From: Actinomadura terrae
Lineage (GTDB): Bacteria > Actinomycetota > Actinomycetes > Streptosporangiales > Streptosporangiaceae
Direction of reading: 5' to 3'
Length of the DNA: 64,000 nt
Assembly (NCBI RefSeq): GCF_022751215.1
Contig: NZ_JAICDG010000002.1
Span: forward strand, 744,001 to 808,000
Every line of letters starts with the position of its first letter. Within the stretch, counting starts at the first letter, position 1. The notes beneath the pieces were generated by a model. It saw only the letters and a list, made by a program, of their open reading frames with translations, made no database searches and was not told the DNA's origin. Positions 51,890 to 60,753 of the stretch are shown here, piece by piece. Made by a program: the position numbers and the translations under genes.

Positions 51890-52153
51890 GTGAGCGAGGT
51901 AGTCATTCCGCTGGCGCACGGCACAGACGGTGAAGAGTTGGGCTGGCAGGAGCGCGCCCTGTGCGCGCAGACGGACCCGGAGGCGTTTTTTCCGGAGAAG
52001 GGCGGCTCCACTCGCGAGGCCAAGAAGGTGTGCCGGGCATGCGAGGTGCGAACGGAGTGCTTGGAGTACGCGCTACAGCACGATGAACGCTTCGGTATTT
52101 GGGGAGGGCTCTCCGAACGCGAACGCCGGAAGCTGAAGCGCCAGGCCGTGTGA
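51890..52153 (+). CDS. whiB: WhiB-family iron-sulfur transcription factor, WhiB/WhiB2 type
   Basis: An 87-residue protein starting at GTG 51890 behind AGGGAGG. The cluster ligands are the cysteine in RALCAQTDPEAFF and the trio in KVCRACEVRTEC. The G(V/I)WGG turn is FGIWGGLSERER, and a basic C-terminus KLKRQAV binds DNA. The sequence WQERALCAQTDPEAFFPEKG identifies the WhiB (S. coelicolor)/WhiB2 (M. tuberculosis) subgroup, which works with WhiA to trigger sporulation septation and cell division. Neighbouring fbiA and fbiB on one side and mannose genes on the other match the mycobacterial whiB2 locus from memory. Longer upstream frames lack support. Confidence 0.95.
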   Translation: MSEVVIPLAHGTDGEELGWQERALCAQTDPEAFFPEKGGSTREAKKVCRACEVRTECLEYALQHDERFGIWGGLSERERRKLKRQAV

Positions 52154-52244
52154 GCACGGTCTGAGCGCCGTCTGAGCAACGTCCGAGCGCTGGACGAGCG
52201 TCGCCCGCGCGGGTCCGGCGGGCGGCGGCACCGAAGGGGAGCGG

Positions 52245-52298
52245 TGCGTCCGGCGCACAGACTGCGTCCGGCGCGAAGACTGCGTCCGGCGTAAAGAC
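52245..52298. repeat. Three 18-bp tandem direct repeats
   Basis: TGCGTCCGGCG followed by a variable seven bases ending in GAC, three times in a row (52245-52262, 52263-52280, 52281-52298), with a decayed fourth unit. They lie in the 246-base gap between whiB and the next gene, about 100 bases before its start. They may be binding sites or slippage products. Confidence 0.7.
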
Positions 52299-52399
52299 AG
52301 GGTCCGCTTTCCTCCGATCTCGGGGGATCCGGAGCGTGCTCACGCGACCACGCGTACAGTTGTCAGCCGTGTCGGCCCCCGGGTCGGCACGGCTGCTGA

Positions 52400-55300
52400 T
52401 TGTCGTCCCACAGATCGCGCGGATCGTTGTCGCCCACTCTCGATCGCCACGTCGTCACGGCGGTCCTCGTCGCCCACGACGGCGCGCGCTGGCTGCCCGA
52501 GACGCTCAAGGCGCTGCTGACCCAGGCGCGGCCGGTGCAGCGCCTCGTCGCGGTGGACACCGGGAGCCGCGACCGCGGCCCCGCCGTGCTCGCCGAGGTG
52601 ATCGGCGAGGGCCGGGTCCTCACGCTGCCCCGCACCACCGGCTACGGCGAGGCCGTCGCCGAGGCGCTGCGGCAGGACGCCGCGTCCGCCCCCGTCCCCG
52701 ACGACGACCCCGGCTCGCCCCGCACCGAGTGGGTGTGGCTGCTGCACGACGACTCGGCGCCCGCGCACGACGCGCTCGCGCGGCTGCTGCGCACGGCCGA
52801 CTCCGACCCCGGTATCGCGGTGCTCGGGCCCAAGGTCCGCGACTTCCACGACCGGCGCGTGCTGCGCGAGGTGGGCGTCGCGATGGACGCCGCCGGACGC
52901 CGCGCCACCGGCATCGACCGGCACGAGTTCGACCAGGGCCAGCACGACGGCGTCCGGGACGTGCTCGCGGTCGGCAGCGCGGGGATGCTCGTGCGCCGCG
53001 ACGTGTGGAACCGGCTCGGCGGGTTCGACCTCGACTACGGGATGTTCCGCGACGACGTCGACTTCTGCTGGCGCGCCCACGCGGCCGGGCACCGCGTCGT
53101 CGTCGCCACCGACGCCGTCGTGTACCACGCGGAGGCGGCGCGGCGCGGCGTCCGCGAGGTCGGCATGACGGCGACGGCGCCGAGCCGCCTCGACCGCCGC
53201 AACGCGATGCGCACGCTGCTGGCGAACAAGCCGTTCGGCGCGATGGTGCGGGCGCTGGTCCGCAACGTGTGGGCGTCGCTGCTGCACGCGCTCGCGCTGC
53301 TGCTGACCAAGCGTCCGGACGCGGCGCGCCAGGAGCTCGGCGCGCTCGGCGACGTGCTGCGCGCCCCCGGACGGCTGCGGCGTGCCCGGGCCGCGCGCGC
53401 CGAGGGGCGCAAACGCGTGTACCGCAGCATCCGCCGGTTCCAGCCCCGGTGGGTCGTGGCGCGCCGCGCGGTCGAGGCCGTGTCGGAGTTCCTCGCCGCC
53501 CACGAGCGCGGCCGGGAGGAACGCGACGACGACCTCGCGCCCGACGAGCCCGGCCTGCTCCGGCGGCTCGTCGCGCGGCCGGGGGTGGCGCTCGTGCTCG
53601 CGCTCACCGCCGTCACGATCGCGGCCGAGCGCACGCTGCTCACGGCGGGCGGACGGCTCGGCGGCGGCGCGCTCGTCCCGGCGTGGGGCGGCGCGGGCGA
53701 CCTGTGGGCGCAGTACGTCTCCGGCTGGCATCCGTCCGGGCTGGGCAGCGACGCCGGGAGCCCGCCGTATGTGGGCGTGCTCGCGGCGCTCTCGACCGTG
53801 CTGTTCGGCAAGCCGTGGCTGGCCGTGTCGGTGCTGCTGCTCGGCAGCGTGCCGCTCGCCGGGCTCACCGCCTACCGCGCGTCCCGCGTGCTGGTGCTGG
53901 CGCCGCCCGTGACCGGACGGCGCGCGCGGGCGAACCGCCGCCGGATTCCCGTCTCGGCCGTCCGGGTGTGGTTCGCCGCCGTGTACGCGCTGCTGCCCGC
54001 CGCGACCGGCGCCGTCGCGGGCGGGCGGCTCGGCACCGCGGTCGTGCTCGTGCTGCTGCCGCTGATCGCCGTGCGGGTCGCGCGGATGTACGGGCTGCCG
54101 CGCCCCGCCCCCGACCCTCGGACGCGGCGCAAGCGCGCGGCCCGCGCCGCGTGGGCGGTCGCGCTGCTGCTCGCGGTCGCGACGGCGTTCGTCCCGCTGG
54201 TGTGGCCGCTGGCGCTCGCGGGCGGCGGGCTGCTGTGGGCGCTGTTCGACCGTCCCGGACGGGTCGGACGCCGCAACCTCGCCATCGCGCTCGGCGTCCC
54301 GCCGCTGCTGCTCGGCCCGTGGACGGTCGGCCTGCTGCTGCATCCGTCCCGGTTCCTGCTGGAAGCGGGCCTGCACCGGGGAACGGCGCCCGCCGGTGCC
54401 GCCGACCTGCTCGCGCTGAGCCCCGGCGGGCCGGGCACGTCCGCGCGGTGGGCGCTGGCCGGGCTGCTGGCGGTCGCGGTGTGCGCGCTGCCGCTGCGGG
54501 CGCGGCGCAGCGCCGTCCTCGCCGGGTGGCTGCTGGCCCTGTTCGGGCTGCTGGTCGCGATCGTGACGAGCGCCGCCACCGTCACCAAGGGCACCGACAG
54601 CGGCTCGGCCTGGCCGGGCGTCGCGCTGGTCTTCGCGGGCGCCGGGGTGCTGCTCGCCGCGACCGCCGCCGTCCAGCGCGCCACCGAGGCCCTCGCGGGC
54701 ACCCACCTGATCTACAAGGCGGGCGGCGCGGTCGTGCTGGCCGCCGCGCTGACCGCGCCGGTGCTGGCCGCCGCGCTGTGGATCGCGGGCGGCGCGGGCG
54801 GCCCCCTCGGCAGGACCGACCCGGACGTCATCCCGGCGTTCGTCCAGGCCCCGGGCGGTCCGCGCACGCTCGTGCTGCGCGGCGACGGCTCGGGAGGCGT
54901 GTCCTACACCGTCCTGCGCGGCGCACGGCCCATGCTCGGCGAGGCCGAGACGCCTACCGGCGGCGCGGCCAAGCGGCGGCTGGACGACCTCGTCTCCGGG
55001 CTCGCCGGGGGCCGCGAGGGCGACGAGGGGCCCGCGCTGACCCGGATGGGCATCCAGTACGTGCTGGTCCCGCGTCCCGCGTCCGACCAGGTCACCAGGG
55101 TCCTGGACGCCGCGCCCGAGCTCTCCCGCCTCAGCCGCACCGGCACGTTCGCGGTGTGGCGGCTCCAGGCGAACACCGCGCGCCTCATGCTGCTGGACGG
55201 ATCGTCGACCACCCCGCTCCCGGCGGGCCGGACCGCCGCCCGCGTTCGCATTCCGGCGGGCAACGGCACCCGCACGCTGCTGCTGGCCGAACCGGCGGAC

Positions 55301-55666
55301 GGCGGCTGGCATGCCACGCTCGACGGCCGCGACCTCAAGGCAAAGACCGTGGACGGCTGGGCCCAGGGCTATGACGTCCCCGCCGCCGGGGGCGACTTCG
55401 CGCTGACGCGCGGTATGACGCTGCGGCATGCGTGGGTCGCCGTCCAGGGGGTGGCCGTGCTGGTCGTCGCGGTTCTGGCGCTGCCGGGCGCGCAACCTGG
55501 CACGCTCCTGCCGACCGGGGAACGCTCCCGGGGCCGCCGCGCCCGGCGTGCCCGGCGCGGTCGCCGCGCCGCGCCGCCGACCGAGACGCTGGCCCTGCCC
55601 GAGCCGCGCGAGCCGCGCGAGAGTGCCGATGACGATGACGCGCTGGCCGAGGAGCACAGCCCATGA
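52400..55666 (+). CDS. Giant membrane glycosyltransferase (family 2 domain plus polytopic domain)
   Basis: Up to 1088 residues; TTG 52400 and TTG 52427 are both possible starts and neither has a good ribosome-binding site. The cytosolic GT-A domain (about 18-290) has VTAVLVAHDGARWLPETL, VAVDTGSRDRGP, the DxD site WLLHDDSAPAHD, and the ED-like FRDDVDFCWR. A basic helical region follows, then about twelve membrane segments between 390 and 800 with an acidic external loop (GGAGDLWAQYVSGW). A large external domain follows, then a final helix near 1030 and a basic cytosolic tail. It overlaps the DUF5719 gene (ATGA). This pair is conserved between whiB and the zincin gene in actinobacteria; its polymer is not established. 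Confidence 0.82.
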   Translation: MSSHRSRGSLSPTLDRHVVTAVLVAHDGARWLPETLKALLTQARPVQRLVAVDTGSRDRGPAVLAEVIGEGRVLTLPRTTGYGEAVAEALRQDAASAPVPDDDPGSPRTEWVWLLHDDSAPAHDALARLLRTADSDPGIAVLGPKVRDFHDRRVLREVGVAMDAAGRRATGIDRHEFDQGQHDGVRDVLAVGSAGMLVRRDVWNRLGGFDLDYGMFRDDVDFCWRAHAAGHRVVVATDAVVYHAEAARRGVREVGMTATAPSRLDRRNAMRTLLANKPFGAMVRALVRNVWASLLHALALLLTKRPDAARQELGALGDVLRAPGRLRRARAARAEGRKRVYRSIRRFQPRWVVARRAVEAVSEFLAAHERGREERDDDLAPDEPGLLRRLVARPGVALVLALTAVTIAAERTLLTAGGRLGGGALVPAWGGAGDLWAQYVSGWHPSGLGSDAGSPPYVGVLAALSTVLFGKPWLAVSVLLLGSVPLAGLTAYRASRVLVLAPPVTGRRARANRRRIPVSAVRVWFAAVYALLPAATGAVAGGRLGTAVVLVLLPLIAVRVARMYGLPRPAPDPRTRRKRAARAAWAVALLLAVATAFVPLVWPLALAGGGLLWALFDRPGRVGRRNLAIALGVPPLLLGPWTVGLLLHPSRFLLEAGLHRGTAPAGAADLLALSPGGPGTSARWALAGLLAVAVCALPLRARRSAVLAGWLLALFGLLVAIVTSAATVTKGTDSGSAWPGVALVFAGAGVLLAATAAVQRATEALAGTHLIYKAGGAVVLAAALTAPVLAAALWIAGGAGGPLGRTDPDVIPAFVQAPGGPRTLVLRGDGSGGVSYTVLRGARPMLGEAETPTGGAAKRRLDDLVSGLAGGREGDEGPALTRMGIQYVLVPRPASDQVTRVLDAAPELSRLSRTGTFAVWRLQANTARLMLLDGSSTTPLPAGRTAARVRIPAGNGTRTLLLAEPADGGWHATLDGRDLKAKTVDGWAQGYDVPAAGGDFALTRGMTLRHAWVAVQGVAVLVVAVLALPGAQPGTLLPTGERSRGRRARRARRGRRAAPPTETLALPEPREPRESADDDDALAEEHSP

Positions 55667-57117
55667 GAACCATGCTCCTCGTCCTCAGGTTCCGGTATGC
55701 GACGGCCGCGCTCGTGCTCGTCGCCGTCGCGGCCCTGTACGGCGCGGCGACGCTGTCGCGTCCCGCGGCGGGCAGCGCGGACGCGCGAGGCGTTCGCACG
55801 CCGGTCACCTCGGCCGTCGCGGTCTGCCCGGGGCACGAGGGCGGGCGGCTGAGCGTCCAGTCGGCGAAGGGCGGCCCCTCCGGCGGACGGATCGACACGT
55901 CCCCGACCCGCGGCGGCGCCCCGCTCGCGTCGATGACCACGGCCGGTCAGAGCTGGACGAAGGACACCGACGAAGGCGAGAACTCCTACACGGTCCGGGC
56001 GAGCGGCGGCATCGCGGCGGGGCTGGAGGCCGAGCAGACCACGCACTGGGACGGCGGGCCCGACCGGGGCCTCGCCGGGACGCGTTGCGCCGCGCCCGGC
56101 ACCGACCTGTGGTTCCTCGGCCCGGGCCCGGCCGACGCCGACGCGCTCGACCTGTACCTGACCAACGTCGACTCCCAGCCCGCGTCCGTGGACCTCACGG
56201 CGCTGTCGGAGGCGGGCCCGCTGGACACCACCGACGGCCGCGCCACCCCCGTCGCCCCCTACACGACCGCGGTCGTGCCGATCGGCGGGTCGCCCGAGGG
56301 GCTCGGTGACATCGTCAAGACCGCGCACGACCTGGCGCTGCGCGTCCACACCACCGGTGGACGGGTCGCCGCGTCGCTGCGCGTCCGGATCGGGGAGAAG
56401 AAGGGCATCGAGTGGCTGCCGCTGTCGCCCGCGCCGTCCGCGTCGCAGGTCGTCCCGGGGGTACCGGGCGGGTCGGGGGAGCGGCGGCTGGTGCTCGCGG
56501 TGCCCGGTGACGCGGACGCGCGGGTCAGGGTCCGCGTGGTCACCCCCGACGGCGAGTTCACGCCGCGCGGGCAGGACGTCGTGGACGCCCCCGCCAACAC
56601 CGTGACGCCCGTCGATCTCGGGCTGTCGAGCAAGCCGGCGGCGGTGCGGGTGGTCGCCGACCGCCCGGTCGTCGCCGCGTTCGCGGCCGAGCGCGGCGGC
56701 GACGTCGGCTACGGCGCCGCGACCGCGCCGCTCGGAACGCCCGACGGGCCGGGCCGGCTGACCTCGGGCGTCGTCGCCGACAACCGCTTCGAGTCAGTGC
56801 TGACGCTGACGGCGCTGTCGGGCGCCTCGTCCGTGCAGGTCACCACAGTCGGGGGACAGGGGCCGGGGCCGTCGCGCGAGGTCGCGATCCCGGCTGGACG
56901 GACGGTCGAGACGACTCTCACGCCCCCGCCCGGCGGCGATGGCGGCTTCGGCGCCCTGATCACGCTCAAGCCGGGTTCCGCGCCCGTCTACGCGGCGCGG
57001 ATGATGTCCACGGGCAAGGGGGACGGGTTCCTGTTCACCGTCCTGCCGATCGTCCCGGCCGCCACCACGCAGTGGCTCCCGAGAGCAGCCGACACCCAGG
57101 GCACGCTGGTTCCCTAG
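55663..57117 (+). CDS. DUF5719 family membrane-anchored protein
   Basis: A 484-residue protein with an uncleaved signal or membrane helix (YATAALVLVAVAALYGAATL, about residues 11-30). An all-beta extracytoplasmic part follows, with repeated modules that contain DLYLTNVDSQPASVDL, AVVPIGGSPEGLGDIV and VVADRPVVAAFAAERG. The plan matches DUF5719 proteins of actinobacteria, which are regularly encoded just after the giant glycosyltransferase. Start ATG 55663 overlaps the stop of that gene. A partner role for the transferase outside the membrane is likely but unproven. The stop abuts the stop of the converging zincin-like gene with no gap. Confidence 0.82.
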   Translation: MRTMLLVLRFRYATAALVLVAVAALYGAATLSRPAAGSADARGVRTPVTSAVAVCPGHEGGRLSVQSAKGGPSGGRIDTSPTRGGAPLASMTTAGQSWTKDTDEGENSYTVRASGGIAAGLEAEQTTHWDGGPDRGLAGTRCAAPGTDLWFLGPGPADADALDLYLTNVDSQPASVDLTALSEAGPLDTTDGRATPVAPYTTAVVPIGGSPEGLGDIVKTAHDLALRVHTTGGRVAASLRVRIGEKKGIEWLPLSPAPSASQVVPGVPGGSGERRLVLAVPGDADARVRVRVVTPDGEFTPRGQDVVDAPANTVTPVDLGLSSKPAAVRVVADRPVVAAFAAERGGDVGYGAATAPLGTPDGPGRLTSGVVADNRFESVLTLTALSGASSVQVTTVGGQGPGPSREVAIPAGRTVETTLTPPPGGDGGFGALITLKPGSAPVYAARMMSTGKGDGFLFTVLPIVPAATTQWLPRAADTQGTLVP

Positions 57118-57561
57118 TCAGTCGTCGGGGGAGTCGTAGCTCGGGTCGACGGACTCGGGGGAGAGCCCGAGCAGGTCGGCGATCTCCTCCACGAGCAGGT
57201 CGCGGACCAGCCGGCCGAGCTCCTGCTCGCCGCCCGCGCGGGCCTCCACGGGACGCCGGTAGACGACGATGCGCACGGGCGCCCCGCCCCGGCCGCGACG
57301 CTCCGGCCCGGCGAGGGTCTGGCCGAGCGGCACCGGGCCGTCGAACCAGGGCTCGACCTCGGGGACGTCCTCGACCGTGAACTCCACCCGCGCGAGCTCC
57401 CGGCCCCAGCGCCGGCCGAGGCGCCGCACCTCGTCGGCGACGAGGTCGTCGAACCGCTCCGCCCGGGATCGCGAGACGGGCGCCTGCGGGGGCGTCAGAG
57501 GGCCACGGAGGCCGCGACCGTGCCGATCGCGGCGCCGCACGCCTGCCACACGGGATCGCAC
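57118..57561 (-). CDS. Zincin-like metallopeptidase family protein lacking the HExxH motif
   Basis: A 147-residue protein of the small metallopeptidase family PF06262 (Rv3259-like). The expected order is present: FDDLVADEVRRL near residue 37, VEFTVEDVPEVEP, a loop with IVVYRRPVE, and the helix VRDLLVEEIADLLGLSPESVD. In active members that helix carries HExxH; here the same place reads EEIAD, so zinc-dependent proteolysis is unlikely. The N-terminal 30 residues are basic and poorly conserved. The GTG start lies 6 bases after a TAGTCT hexamer, suggesting leaderless transcription. The gene abuts the DUF5719 gene tail to tail. Confidence 0.8.
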   Translation of the reverse strand: MRSRVAGVRRRDRHGRGLRGPLTPPQAPVSRSRAERFDDLVADEVRRLGRRWGRELARVEFTVEDVPEVEPWFDGPVPLGQTLAGPERRGRGGAPVRIVVYRRPVEARAGGEQELGRLVRDLLVEEIADLLGLSPESVDPSYDSPDD

Positions 57562-57567
57562 CCGTCC

Positions 57568-57573
57568 AGACTA
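57568..57573 (-). promoter_or_regulatory. -10 hexamer of probable leaderless promoter (zincin-like gene)
   Basis: TAGTCT on the minus strand, 6 bases before GTG 57561. Confidence 0.45.
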
Positions 57574-57651
57574 CCCCGCCGGGCGCGGGCCGCCCCTTCC
57601 GGTCACGGACAGGTTCCTGGACCCGTAACTCCCAGTCCGGAACTCCCCCAT

Positions 57652-57698
57652 AAAAGGGTGCCTTTATGTGGTTGTGTAGTTAAAAGAGTGGTTACAGT
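57652..57698 (+). promoter_or_regulatory. A/T-rich candidate promoter of the VWA/kinase operon
   Basis: This segment is far more A/T-rich than the rest of the window (ATAAAAGGGTGCCTTTATG, then GTTAAAAGAG). It ends in TACAGT (57693-57698), a good -10 sequence 41 bases before the ATG at 57740. GTGGTT occurs twice, 20 bases apart. No confident -35 was found. Confidence 0.45.
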
Positions 57699-57739
57699 GG
57701 CGTCGCGGTCGCTTGCGGGCCCCGCGCGGCCGAGGGTGC

Positions 57740-59512
57740 ATGAAGGGCCGACTACCCGTGCTTCCACCGTCCTCCGGGTCCCCCGCGCGGCGCGCCCGGC
57801 GCAGCCGCGACCGGCTCACGGTCGCCGCCGCGGTCGCCCTGATCATGGGGTTGATGCTCGGCGGCGGGGGCTGGGCGCTGGCGATGCGCGGCACCGGCTG
57901 TGACGGCCCCGGCCAGTGGCTCTCGGTCACGGCCGATCCCGCGCTCGCGCCCGCCGCGCTCGCCGCCGCCGACCGCTTCAACGCCGCCCGCCGGGAGGCC
58001 GGGGACTGCGCGGCGGTGAAGGTCGCCGCCGCCGACTCGGGGGAGATCGCCGGGGTCTTCCGCGACGGGCGCGGCACGCCGGACGTGTGGATTCCCGACT
58101 CCTCGCTGTGGCCCGACCTCGTCGGGAAGGCGCGCGCGGGACGGGCCCCGTCCGTGGCGTCCTCCCCGGTCGTGTTCGCGATGCCGAACGTCGCCGCGAA
58201 CCGGCACCACCTGGAGCTGGAGCGCCGGTCATGGGGCGCGTTCCTGCCGGAGGGCGGCGGGACGTCCCCGGACGCCGCGTTCCGGCTCCAGCTGCCCGAC
58301 CCCGCCCGGACCGGCACGGGCATGGCCGCGCTGCTCGCGCTCCAGGCGTCCTCCGGCGCGGGACGGGGCGCTCTGGGCCGGTTCACCACCATGCTCAGAA
58401 CGGCCAAGACCCTCCCCTACGGCAAGGGCGTGGACGCGGCGTTCGACGACGCCGACACCTCGGTCGTCGCGGTCTCCGAGCAGGTCGTGTGGCGGCACAA
58501 CCGGTTCGCGCGGAATGCGGGGCGGCGCGTCGCGACGATCTACCCGTCCGCCGGGACGCCCTATCTGGACTTCCCCTTCGTCGTCACCACCGCCGACGCG
58601 GGGCGCCGCCGCGTCGCGGAGCGGTTCCTCGCCGAGCTGCGTACCGCGAGGGCCGTGGCGGACCTGCGGCAGATCGGGCTGCGCGGCTCCGGCGGCGCGG
58701 ACGGCTCCGCCAACGCCGCGCCGGTGGCGGGCACCGAGCCGATCGGCGGCACGCGGACGAGCCGGGACGCCCCGCGCGCGCTCCCGGTGGCGCGTCCGGG
58801 CGCGGCGGCCGAGATCCAGGAGACGTGGCGCAAGCTCGGGCAGGGGCTGAACGTCCTGGCCCTGGTCGACCCGTCCGGGCGGGCGTCCGAGCCCATGCCG
58901 CCGAGCGGCTCGCGCAAGCGGGGACAGCCCGAGGGGACGCGGCTCGACGCTATGCGGAAGGCGCTGTCCACCGGGTTCACCCTCGTCCCGGACAACTCGT
59001 CCTTCGGGCTGTGGACGCTCTCCGGCACCACCCTGGACGCTCCGTACCGGAAGGTGCTGCCCATGCGCGAGCTGGGCGCCCGCACGCCGGACGCCCGCAA
59101 CCAGCGCCTCCGCCTACAGGAGGCCGTTTCCGGCGTGCGCGCGCGCCCAGGACGGCAACCCGGACTGTTCGACGCCATCGACGCGGCCTATTCCGAAGTG
59201 GAGCGCAACTACCGAAGCAACGAACTCAACATCGTGCTCGTTCTCACCGCTGGAGGCCCACACGGCCCACACGGCAAGGAACGGGAAGGGGTCGAACGGA
59301 CGGTGCGGCGCCTGCGGGGAGCCTTCGACGCGAAGCGGCCGGTGAGCGTCGTCGTGCTCGGCTTCGGCGCCGACGCCGATCCGGCGCTGCGCGAGGTCGC
59401 GGCCGCCACCGACGGCGGCACCTACAAGATCGACAACCCGGGAACGGTGATGCGGCTCTTCCTGCGCACGGACCAGCTCCGCGTCTGCGACCACCCGCGA
59501 TGTCCGGACTGA
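57740..59512 (+). CDS. Secreted/anchored substrate-binding and von Willebrand factor A protein
   Basis: About 590 residues from ATG 57740 with GAGG five bases upstream. A basic start and a helix (VAAAVALIMGLMLGGGGWAL, about 28-47) target it outside. Residues 55-320 resemble bacterial solute-binding proteins of the SBP_bac_11 type (WLSVTADPALAPAALAAADRF, TPDVWIPDSSLWPDLV). Residues 360-585 form a VWA domain: LNVLALVDPSGRASEP, NIVLVLTAGGP and SVVVLGFGADADPALREVA. The metal site is DPSGR rather than DxSxS, so metal binding may be weakened. It overlaps the histidine kinase gene by 13 bases, which suggests a sensor accessory. Confidence 0.78.
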   Translation: MKGRLPVLPPSSGSPARRARRSRDRLTVAAAVALIMGLMLGGGGWALAMRGTGCDGPGQWLSVTADPALAPAALAAADRFNAARREAGDCAAVKVAAADSGEIAGVFRDGRGTPDVWIPDSSLWPDLVGKARAGRAPSVASSPVVFAMPNVAANRHHLELERRSWGAFLPEGGGTSPDAAFRLQLPDPARTGTGMAALLALQASSGAGRGALGRFTTMLRTAKTLPYGKGVDAAFDDADTSVVAVSEQVVWRHNRFARNAGRRVATIYPSAGTPYLDFPFVVTTADAGRRRVAERFLAELRTARAVADLRQIGLRGSGGADGSANAAPVAGTEPIGGTRTSRDAPRALPVARPGAAAEIQETWRKLGQGLNVLALVDPSGRASEPMPPSGSRKRGQPEGTRLDAMRKALSTGFTLVPDNSSFGLWTLSGTTLDAPYRKVLPMRELGARTPDARNQRLRLQEAVSGVRARPGRQPGLFDAIDAAYSEVERNYRSNELNIVLVLTAGGPHGPHGKEREGVERTVRRLRGAFDAKRPVSVVVLGFGADADPALREVAAATDGGTYKIDNPGTVMRLFLRTDQLRVCDHPRCPD

Positions 59513-60753
59513 TCACCGTCGCCCGGCCGGACGACCGGACCGTGCGGACCCGGCTCGCGGTGACGTTCCGCCTGCTCCTGCTGCTGCGCGGGCTGCTGCT
59601 CGCGATGGCGGTCGTGCTGCTCGCCGAGGACGCCCTCGGCCCCCGCCTCGCCGCCGGGGTCGCCGTGCTCGGCGTCGAGACCGTGATCGCCGGTGCCGCG
59701 TGGCGCCGGGTGCTGCCCGCCGTCCAGCGGATGCCGCTGCTGTGCTGCCTGGACGCGCTGCTCGTGTTCGCCGTCCTCGCCGAGGGCGGCGTGTTCGGGC
59801 CGTTCTTCCTGTTCACGGTGATGACCGCCGCGATCGCGGGCGTCCTGTACACCTGGGGCCCGGTACTGCTGGTCTGCGCGACGCAGATCGCGCTGTCGTT
59901 CGTCGCGATGGCCGCCGCCGCGCCCGCCGACCGGCACTCCCCGGGGCTGCTCATCGCCCTGCCCGTCTTCTACCCGCTCGCCGCCTGCGCCGGGGTCGCG
60001 CTGCGGGCCCTGTTCGACCAGTACGCCGAGTCCGAGGCCGTCCGCCGCCGCGCCGAGGCCGCCGTCGCCGCGGCCGAGGAGCGCACCCGCCTCGCCCGCG
60101 AGATGCACGACTCGCTCGCCAAGACCCTCCAGGGCATCACGTTGTCGGTGGCTGCCCTGCCCGTCTGGATCCGCGAGTGCCCCGACCGGGCCGAACGCGA
60201 CGCCCAGGACATCCTCGCCGCGCTCCAGGTCGCCGCCCGCGAGGCGCGCGGGCTGATCGCCGACCTGCGCGAGGAGGCGTACGGGATGCCGCTGCCCTCG
60301 GCCGTCCTGCACGTCGCCGCCGGATGGAGCCACGCGAGCACCGTCCCGTCCCGCGTCGAGACGCAGGGCTGGTTCGCCGACGACATCCCGGTCGCCGTCC
60401 GATACGAGATCATCTCCGTGTTGAAGGAGGCGCTGACCAACGTGGAACGCCATGCCCGCGCGGGCCAGGTGGAGATCCGGCTGCTGTCGGCCCCCGACGC
60501 GCTGTACCTGACCGTCCGCGACGACGGCGCCGGGTTCGCCGCGCCCGCCGGGGGACGGCTCGACCTGCTCGCCCGCGACGGCCACTACGGGCTGGTCGGC
60601 ATGGCGGAGCGGGCCCGACGGGTCGGCGGGCGGCTCGCGCTGCGCTCCGACCCCGGCGCGGGCACGACGGTCACGATCGTCGTCCCGCACGCCCCGGGCG
60701 CGGGCCGGGGCGGCGCGCCGGACGTCGCGGACGCCGAACGGCGCGCCTCGTGA
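59500..60753 (+). CDS. NarL-type sensor histidine kinase
   Basis: A 417-residue membrane kinase. About five hydrophobic segments lie in residues 20-170 with no large external domain, so sensing may be intramembrane or through a partner. The HisKA_3 dimerisation helix has the phospho-acceptor His203 in AREMHDSLAKTLQGI. The ATPase domain has VLKEALTNVERHARAG (N box), RDDGAGF (G1), GHYGLVGMAERA and GAGTTVTIVVP. It autophosphorylates and passes phosphate to the response regulator whose gene overlaps its stop (GTGA). The ATG at 59500 lies inside the end of the VWA gene, so all three are translationally coupled. Confidence 0.9.
   Translation: MSGLITVARPDDRTVRTRLAVTFRLLLLLRGLLLAMAVVLLAEDALGPRLAAGVAVLGVETVIAGAAWRRVLPAVQRMPLLCCLDALLVFAVLAEGGVFGPFFLFTVMTAAIAGVLYTWGPVLLVCATQIALSFVAMAAAAPADRHSPGLLIALPVFYPLAACAGVALRALFDQYAESEAVRRRAEAAVAAAEERTRLAREMHDSLAKTLQGITLSVAALPVWIRECPDRAERDAQDILAALQVAAREARGLIADLREEAYGMPLPSAVLHVAAGWSHASTVPSRVETQGWFADDIPVAVRYEIISVLKEALTNVERHARAGQVEIRLLSAPDALYLTVRDDGAGFAAPAGGRLDLLARDGHYGLVGMAERARRVGGRLALRSDPGAGTTVTIVVPHAPGAGRGGAPDVADAERRAS

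Noticed and set aside
52340..55657. 1105-codon minus-strand frame opposite the giant glycosyltransferase
   Set aside because: Low-complexity Arg/Gly/Gln translation and no coupling to neighbours; the plus frame has the glycosyltransferase motifs and membrane helices.
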